From NCBI RefSeq assembly GCF_027172205.1, contig NC_070606.1, positions 96,296,534 to 96,360,533 on the forward strand: 64,000 nt of DNA, in the 5' to 3' direction. Both the position numbers and the translations under genes were made by a program. This DNA comes from Podarcis raffonei (taxonomy: Eukaryota > Chordata > Lepidosauria > Squamata > Lacertidae). This document shows, piece after piece, positions 29,326-64,000 of the stretch (its first letter is position 1; each line of letters begins with the position of its first letter). The notes below the pieces were generated by a model. The model was not told the origin of the DNA. It did not search any database and worked only from the letters and a program-made list of their open reading frames with translations.

Positions 29326-30975
29326 GGAGAAGGTGCAAGAGGGCTGGAACAGGAGCACCGCAAACAAAGGTGTTTGCAAAAAAGCAGAACATGCAGTATG
29401 CAAAACTGATGTAGATGTAACTCAGCTTACAGCCTTAATTCTGTTTCACTTCTGAATTGTTTTGGTCACCATCCTTCATGCAAAGAGTACATCTTACCCC
29501 ACTGTCCCAGGCATGAGAGGCATCTTGTCCTGCAGCCCTGGTGATGCCCTCCTTAATCTTACCTGCTGCTGTTTCTGTCTGAAGGGAAAGGGAGAGTCCA
29601 CGCATCCGTGTTGCCAGGCCTTCACCACTGGCAGTGCTCCCACTGTCACAAGACTCTCCCTTTCCAGACGTAGGTCGGGGGCTAAACCAAATGCAGTTAC
29701 TGTTGGAAGACCCAGCAGTAGAAATTCAAGCATGCCAAAGGAAACATTAGAAGGGGAGGTAGAAGCAACTGTTAGCAGTTAGCAAGTATCGACGCTGCCG
29801 TGATCAGGACAGAAGGGGGCGCTGTCCTCCAGCAAACCTCAGTGGCATGGAAGGAAAGGATTGTAGAGCTTAGTGTTAAGCTTGCAGAAGATCTCAATTG
29901 CATTGCAAGGCACCTCTAGGCAGGACTGGCAAGATTCCCGTCAGTGTAGACGACACTTGACAGATGGATGAATTCCCTGGTACAATACAGGACAGCGTCC
30001 CATGTTCACATTTTTGGCCTGTGCAAGCACTTGCCACATGCAGACGTCCTCGGGGCCTCTGTGTGGGCTGCAGTTCCAAGCAGAGTACCCAACCAGCAGC
30101 TTTTGGAGAGAGTAGCATATTCTTGGTGCAGCCCCTCTTGCTCAGCAAAGGCCGGCCGTTTCCTACTCTGAATTTGCACACTGCCTCTTACTGTCCCAGA
30201 ACAGCTGCCCAGGCCAGAATCAACACTACAGACAAGCGAAGACTTGTGCTGCTTTGGCCTGCATGCAAAACTCTGGTTGAAATCTGCATTGAGATGGGGA
30301 GGGCATTATTTGCTATTTTTTCAAGCTCCTCTCGTTTCCTGCACTGTTTTAACCCCACCTCCTCTTCTTCCAGGCTCCTCTGTGACTGAGAACTCATCAT
30401 GGTGGAGTTAGGACCAGACCTAAAATATAGGAGCCATGGAGGAGCTGTGATAAATTGACATGTTTTGTTTTGTTTGTTTTTGAAGGAAGGAAGGAAGGAA
30501 GGAAGGAAGGAAGGAAGGAAGGAAGGAGGAGAGTTCCATCTCCATCTGGTTCACCAGCCCTGCCAAATTTAAAGTTCCAAGTTTGCAAAAGTGCCTAAAG
30601 GTTGTTCCCCCACTCTTGAGTAGCAGGAGATCTTGCTAGTGATACTGATGCTGAGCCATGGCAGGACCTTCCCAAAAGCTCAACAACTTGTGTGTCTGTA
30701 TTTTCACTTCTTGAAATAATGGGAACCCTACATTAACTTTCTGGTGCTGAATATTAAAAACAGGTTTTTGATGGATGAAATTAGCCTGTTACTAGTTTGG
30801 CACTTAAGAAAGTTACTAAGGGTTCACTGTAAGCAGGGGACCGAGTCTGAAGTGGTTAGTTGTACTTGTTCAACTTCTTTCTGATGCTAACAGCTAATCA
30901 ACATGGAAACGTAAATAAAGCCACTTGAGCCTGGAAGTGAGATTGCCAGAGTTTGTTGGTGAGGAAGTCATTGGA
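29326..30975. other. Intergenic DNA, no gene seen
   Basis: Short open frames only, without recognisable similarity. 30,483-30,527 is a (GAAG)n microsatellite. Confidence 0.5.
30483..30527. repeat. (GAAG)n microsatellite
   Basis: About eleven uninterrupted GAAG units. The apparent FLPSFLPSFLPS coding frame on the other strand is a product of this repeat. Confidence 0.96.
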
Positions 30976-30984
30976 TTCTATGTT

Positions 30985-31200
30985 TATTTAATTTATATAT
31001 CCTGCCTTTCCTGGAAGGAACTCAAGCCAGAGTACATCAATATACTCTATACCCTACCCTTTTATACTTACGGTCACTAGATTGGGCTAGTTACTCTTAG
31101 TCTAACTTAGCCTATGTCAGCCTGTGAGCTTCATGGAAATGTGGAGTTGAATTTGGGTCTCCCGGCATAAGGCTCTATAATAACCACTGTGAGCCTGATC
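30985..31200 (-). repeat. MIR/CORE-SINE-like repeat, diverged
   Basis: Shares CTTAGCCTATGTCAGCCTGT and GTTGAATTTGGGTCTCCCGG with the copies at 47,425 and 61,490. Family assignment is tentative. Confidence 0.4.
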
Positions 31201-33970
31201 TCTTGTTCTTCCATTGCTGTCTGGCAGGAAATTTGGAAAAATAACCAGCTCCATCTGCCCCAAGGTGTCTAGCACCTTCCCACTTCCCCACCAAAGGTAT
31301 CCACTGTGACACAGGCTCTGAATGACACCGGACTCCTTTTGACCACTCAAACCAGTGTGCGAAAAAAAGCCCTTTAAATCTGAGTTGTTGCCTTATTCCC
31401 TACTCCTCACATCAGGGTCTGCTGATTCCCTCCCTACTACTGGGGTTCATCATCTGCCCTCAACCATCAGAACATGCCCATCTACATTATAATGCTTGTG
31501 AATAGTCTGAGAAGCCAGTTTTTATTAGGACACGATAGGTAGCTTTCAGCCACAACACTCCTTAAAAAAAACAAAAAAACCTGCCTTCTTCCCTTCCTTC
31601 TATTATTCTTAAAACTTCTTGTACTTTGGCTACTGGGGTCTGCAGTGTGTGTTTGCCAAAATCTGGGAATCTAGTGATCTCCCATATGTCTAAGCCACTT
31701 GGGTTCATATAGGAGCATAAGATTGCAGGTGTAAAAAATCAGTAAATGCTCTGATCTCTGGGAAAGACAGGGTGCGGTAGGCTGGTTCTGTGCATAGCGA
31801 GAGGGATTTGGCTGGGAAACGCAGGGTGCATTGTCTCAGGATTTTAGTATTTCCTAGGGCTCCCCTGTATTCCTTCCTATCTGGGTGGGCTAGGAGTTGA
31901 GAGGGAAGTAGAGGCAGCTATTACTAGGTGAAAAAGACACAACTGGCCTACGCTCTGAGGCAGCTGTGCAACGAAAGATAAGCAGGCTCTAGTCTACTGA
32001 GCTTTCCCCTTCCAGCATGACCACTGCAATCCGCAAGCTGTCTGGCCATTCATCGGGCAGCTCTGACAACTAGCCAAAGGCAGCTATATCTTGTAGCCTG
32101 CTAGGCAATTTGACAGGGTAAGCCAGGGTAAGCCTGGCTGCAAAATCAAGTGGCTTATGACACACACACACAACACCCCCCCCCCATAAACAGGCTGGTG
32201 CATTCAGTGAGATGAATCACAATTTTTCTGTCCACTCTAGCTGGCCCTGACCTGATACCCTGGATATTTATTCCCGTTGTCATCTGCCAATCACCTATGT
32301 CATATACCTTTCAGGCTAGATTTTCCATGAGAGACTAAGAGAAGCATGTGCAACCACCCACTGCTCAAAGAGTGCTGGCAGGTTTCAGAGAGAATAAATC
32401 CCCCTGGTGGTGAAGTTCCTTCACAGCAGCAAGATAACATTTTCAATTGGAGCCTTCTATGATGCTGCAGAATCCAGAATCCATTCACGACAGCAACATA
32501 AGGAACACCTCCACGCCACAGCCTAATAGGCAGAGTGATAGCATCCACTTTCTGGCTTGCCTGGAAAAGCAGGGGAGGTGGACTGGCTCAGTGAACTGCC
32601 ACTAAACCCAAAAATACTAATAGGAAGGTTGAGCTGGTAAAGCACTAAAGCAGCTGCATCAGAGCCCAAAGGGCACCAGGTTGGAGGAGACTGCCCTATA
32701 GCAAAGTTATATGAAGAGAACAACCCTTTTCCAAGTGCAAAGTGAGCTTTGACTAAAAATCCTCTTCAAGGTTTCGTTTTTTGTAGGGTCCAGGACTGCG
32801 ATGCGGCACAGTAGAATTCACTCTGGCCATCTCCAGGCCATCTCCCTGCTGGCTGCCTGGTTTTTATAGGCAGTTTCTACTGTCTCAACAGTTAATGACC
32901 AATTTCCATAGTGAAGCAAAAACTAACATTTGAGCATAAGTTAATGCTTCCAAGGCTGATCCTCTCCGAAAAACCTCAACATGCGCTGGATATGACTCCC
33001 GTCAGTGTGAAAATAACTGAAACACTTTACTCAAAAGACCTCTTCTCCACCTCGACCAATCACTTGTTATGACACAGCCCTGAAGGGAGGGATAGGCTGC
33101 AGTGTGACGTTCATGCTGTTCTTATGAGCTACAATAAAGCCCAACAGGTCTGGCTGGTGTGGTGATCACACAGGGCCCCCGGACGTTTCACGGTCTATTG
33201 ACCCTGTGCCACCACTGCGGTTGCTTTCTTTGCTGCCACCACCCCGTATTTCACGGGGACACACGGAGTCCAGACAGTTGTTAACATAAACAATCAAGTT
33301 TATTTTTAAGTGCAGGAATAAGCGTATGGTTTCGGTTTATTTTTCTCTTGTCAGTTTCTTAAATCTTAGCTCCTACAACTTCAAACTGAATTATTCCCAA
33401 CTATCTATCTAACTCCCTAACAAATCCTCTCACTCTCTCACAATACAACTCAACCAACCCACTGCGTATTCCACCCTCTTCCTTCTCCAACACTCAAGCC
33501 TCAACTCCCAACTGACAAATCTCAACTCCCAACTCTCAACTGTCAACCCCCAGACCTCAACTGACTTTTCAAAACCTCCCATTCTATCATTTACTCCCCC
33601 CTTACATTCTCACTGGCCAATCACAGCACACCCATTTTAACCCTTTCCTTGACACTTCCTAGGGGCAAACGCCACAGCTGGTTCCCTAACGGAACTGAGA
33701 GTGCATGGCAGAACACTTCCCAGAAACCAGCACCAGGCAAGAACTCCACAGCAGTCATGTGGGGATTGTTTAGCAGAGAAACCTCAGTACTTTAACACAA
33801 TGACCTTTGTAGATGTGAGTTGTGTATCAGTAACAGAAATGTGCTTTTGTGGCAGTTCTGTGGCGGCGAGGAGGTGGTGGTCCCGAATGCCAATGCTGTC
33901 AAGGCTTTGCTCTCCCCTCAATTGTAGGCAATGACTGCAAGGCTGAAAAATACAGCTTGATTGCTGGCAC
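31201..33970. other. Intergenic DNA between MMP23-like and AP2M1
   Basis: 31,200-33,000 shows no gene or clear repeat. 33,060-33,655 has LTR-like elements: ACAATAAAGCCC at 33,131 on the plus strand and an AATAAA near 33,300 on the minus strand. No terminal duplication was found, so no element is called. 33,400-33,600 is C/T-rich. Confidence 0.35.
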
Positions 33971-33977
33971 TATAGGA

Positions 33978-34184
33978 CAGAGCTTTCCAAACTGTGTGTC
34001 ACGACACATTAGTGTGTCAGCTGCAGTGTGTAGGTGTGTCGCGCTAACGCTCTCCATGCTCCTCCTAGGGCTGGAAAGGGATTAGTTTAACCTCTTGCTT
34101 GCTAGTAAAACTGAATTACTGTGTCGTGAAATGATACATGTCTAAAAAGTGTGTCACTAACATGAGAAGTTTGGAAAGCTCTGC
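33978..34184. mobile_element. hAT-type MITE
   Basis: Inverted ends CAGAGCTTTCCAAACT and AGTTTGGAAAGCTCTG match exactly over 16 bp. The inner part has GTGTGTCACGACACATTAGT. The 8-bp duplication is not clear. It lies just beyond the proposed AP2M1 poly(A) site. Confidence 0.8.
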
Positions 34185-34314
34185 AGAAGGCCAACAACTG
34201 GCGAATGCACAGGGATGCAGCTTTGGTCCCTTCCCAGTTTTTAGAGCACAGGGGAGCCACAGTCCAGGGATGGGTCCAACCCTTGACTCCCCTAATAAGA
34301 GCACCACTTACAAA

Positions 34315-62610
<28,296 letters not shown>

Positions 62611-63106
62611 CCCTCCCCTATCACTGCAGAGCCGCCGCCACTGCGCACGCGCGGGTCGCGCCCGGGCCCCAGGACGCATGCGCAGCCGCCCTCCTTAGAG
62701 AGGGCGAGGGCGAGTTCGGGATGGTGGTTAAGGACGAGCGGGAGGAGGGGCGGGGCCGGTTGCTGCTGCACCCAGAATGCAACGCGCAAGATCGCGGATG
62801 CCATTCGAGGCGGAGGTGGCGTGCAGGGCACGATGGGAAGTGTAGTTTATATCCCCCCGTTCGATTACAGAAACTGCTTACGGGATGATGAGGCTGCCGC
62901 CGTTGCGTACCGGGCGGGGGGGAGGGGTACTTTGTTTTCTATTATTTTTATTTAGTGGGAAAAGTGGACGAGGCTCCTGCACTTTTAATAGGGTTGAGTT
63001 GGGGGTTGTCTTTTTTCTTTTTGCAGAGGGATTTTCAGCAGGTGGAGGTTGCAGTGGGGCAGGCAGGGACATCTCCCCCCGCCCCACCCAACTGTGACAT
63101 TTCGTA

Positions 63107-63555
63107 AAAAATCTTCTTCTTTGGCGATCACTTGTAGCCGCGTAAGATTGTCTTCCATAAACATGGTTTTAACAATGAGTCCGTAAGTGACTGTGGAGGC
63201 CACTTCTGGATCCAGACGTCCTTCCACAGTGGGGACATTAGTTTCTGGGCGACAGGTGATCACGGTGTGGATTTGCCAAGTGTGCCTTCCTCTTGGCACG
63301 TTTCTCCCTTTCGTCCTGAGTTCAAGCATCTTCAAAGCCCGGGACACCTTTGGTAAAGGCTGTTCTCCAACTGGAGTGTTCGCAGGCCAGTGTTTCCCAG
63401 TTGTCAGTGTTTATACTACATTTTTTTAGATTTGCCTTGAGACAGTCTTTAAACCTCTTTTGTTGACCACCAGCATTACGCTTTCCATTTTTAAGTTCGG
63501 AATAGAGTAGTTGCTTTGGAAGACGATCATCAGGCATGCGCACAATTTATTCCCC
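63107..63555 (-). mobile_element. LINE 3' fragment with ORF C-terminus, unclassified
   Basis: The minus strand encodes MPDDRLPKQLLYSELKNGKR then GGQQKRFKDCLKANLKKC and DNWETLACEHSSWR, the C-terminus found in many reptile LINE proteins, followed by a 3' UTR with CTCGAACTCAGGACG-type sequence. The frame (63,322-63,543) is open but short. I cannot assign a clade with certainty. Confidence 0.65.
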
Positions 63556-64000
63556 GCTTGACTGCAAATAAAAACCAACCCTCAAAGCCGTTTACAAAAC
63601 AGTAAAAGAAAAATTTGCAACCCTACTTTGAACCATACAAAACATTTAACAGGGGAGAGGATGGCTGAGCCTTTTAACAACAAAACTGCTTATTTGAAAT
63701 GAGCTGTGCATCAAGCTGGCAGAAGCAAAACTCGCATTTTATTTCCTGTAATGATGGTGTTATGATTTGTGTTCTTCAGAGTACTGTTTTTTTAAAAAAG
63801 GAATGAAAAATTGGTTTTGTCCTATTCGGAATGCAGCTGTAATTGGCCGCAGGTGGGAGAAGGAAAGTGTTAATTGTGTGATTGAGTAGTAAAGTAATAC
63901 ACATGGATGCTTAAAGGGAAAGTGGTGGGGAAGTCACAGGCTCTAGTCTACGATTACCTATCTGCATTACTAATAGCTTACATGACAAGCTATACCTGCT
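63556..64000. other. Intergenic DNA upstream of AP2M1, no feature seen
   Basis: No gene, exon of DVL3 (the expected mammalian neighbour), or clear repeat is visible before the window ends. Confidence 0.4.

Noticed and set aside
30397-30588. Frame with repeated FLPS units
   Set aside because: It is a translation of the (GAAG)n microsatellite.
33060-33655. Solo LTR between MMP23-like and AP2M1
   Set aside because: Poly(A)-like signals are present on both strands but no matching terminal duplication or paired ends were found, so no element is called.

Overview
This is vertebrate nuclear DNA, and the repeats point to a squamate reptile, most likely a lizard. The window holds several Sauria SINEs (tRNA-derived head, tail ending in a CTTTACCTTTA motif), BovB/RTE LINE 3' ends with target-site duplications, L1, CR1 and L2-like LINEs, and hAT and Tc1/mariner MITEs. 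The family names rest on recognition of the sequence, not on a database search.

Two host genes can be reconstructed exon by exon, both on the minus strand. MMP23-like (12,840-28,022) has 8 coding exons with GT/AG borders and matching phases. It encodes a 404-residue cysteine-array matrix metalloproteinase: N-terminal signal anchor, RRRR furin site, zinc site HEIGHALGLWH, ShK domain and C-terminal Ig domain. AP2M1 (about 34,315-62,610) encodes the mu2 subunit of the AP-2 clathrin adaptor. It has a non-coding first exon in a CpG island and 10 coding exons giving the 433-residue splice form. A further in-frame 12-nt microexon candidate lies in one intron. The two genes are about 6 kb apart, tail of AP2M1 to head of MMP23-like. 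In human, AP2M1 lies at 3q27 beside DVL3 and ABCF3, while MMP23B lies at 1p36.33 near DVL1. Those regions are known paralogous blocks (TP63/TP73, MECOM/PRDM16, DVL3/DVL1), so this MMP23 may be a second, ohnologous copy.

Layout: 1-2,641 is the 5' part of a Sushi-class Ty3/gypsy retrotransposon fossil on the minus strand, with LTR and gag. From 2,642 to 12,800 the DNA is intergenic and repeat-rich: BovB tail plus Sauria SINE, an internally deleted L1-derived element with a 17-bp duplication, a BovB 3' end, and at 10,598-11,462 a composite hAT-like element carrying about 645 bp of CpG-rich DNA between its ends. From 12,840 to 28,022 is MMP23-like, whose introns hold a solo LTR, nested SINE/hAT insertions, a palindromic retroposed insertion, Sauria SINE, L1, BovB and an L2-like LINE with reverse transcriptase remnants. 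From 28,023 to 34,310 is intergenic. From 34,315 to 62,610 is AP2M1, with large introns carrying old repeats and MITEs. From 62,390 to 62,860 is the AP2M1 promoter CpG island with YY1, NRF1 and ZNF143-type motifs. From 63,107 to 63,555 is another LINE 3' fragment.

The strongest observations are the MMP23-AP2M1 linkage, the composite hAT element that appears to have mobilised a CpG island, and the AP2M1 microexon candidate.
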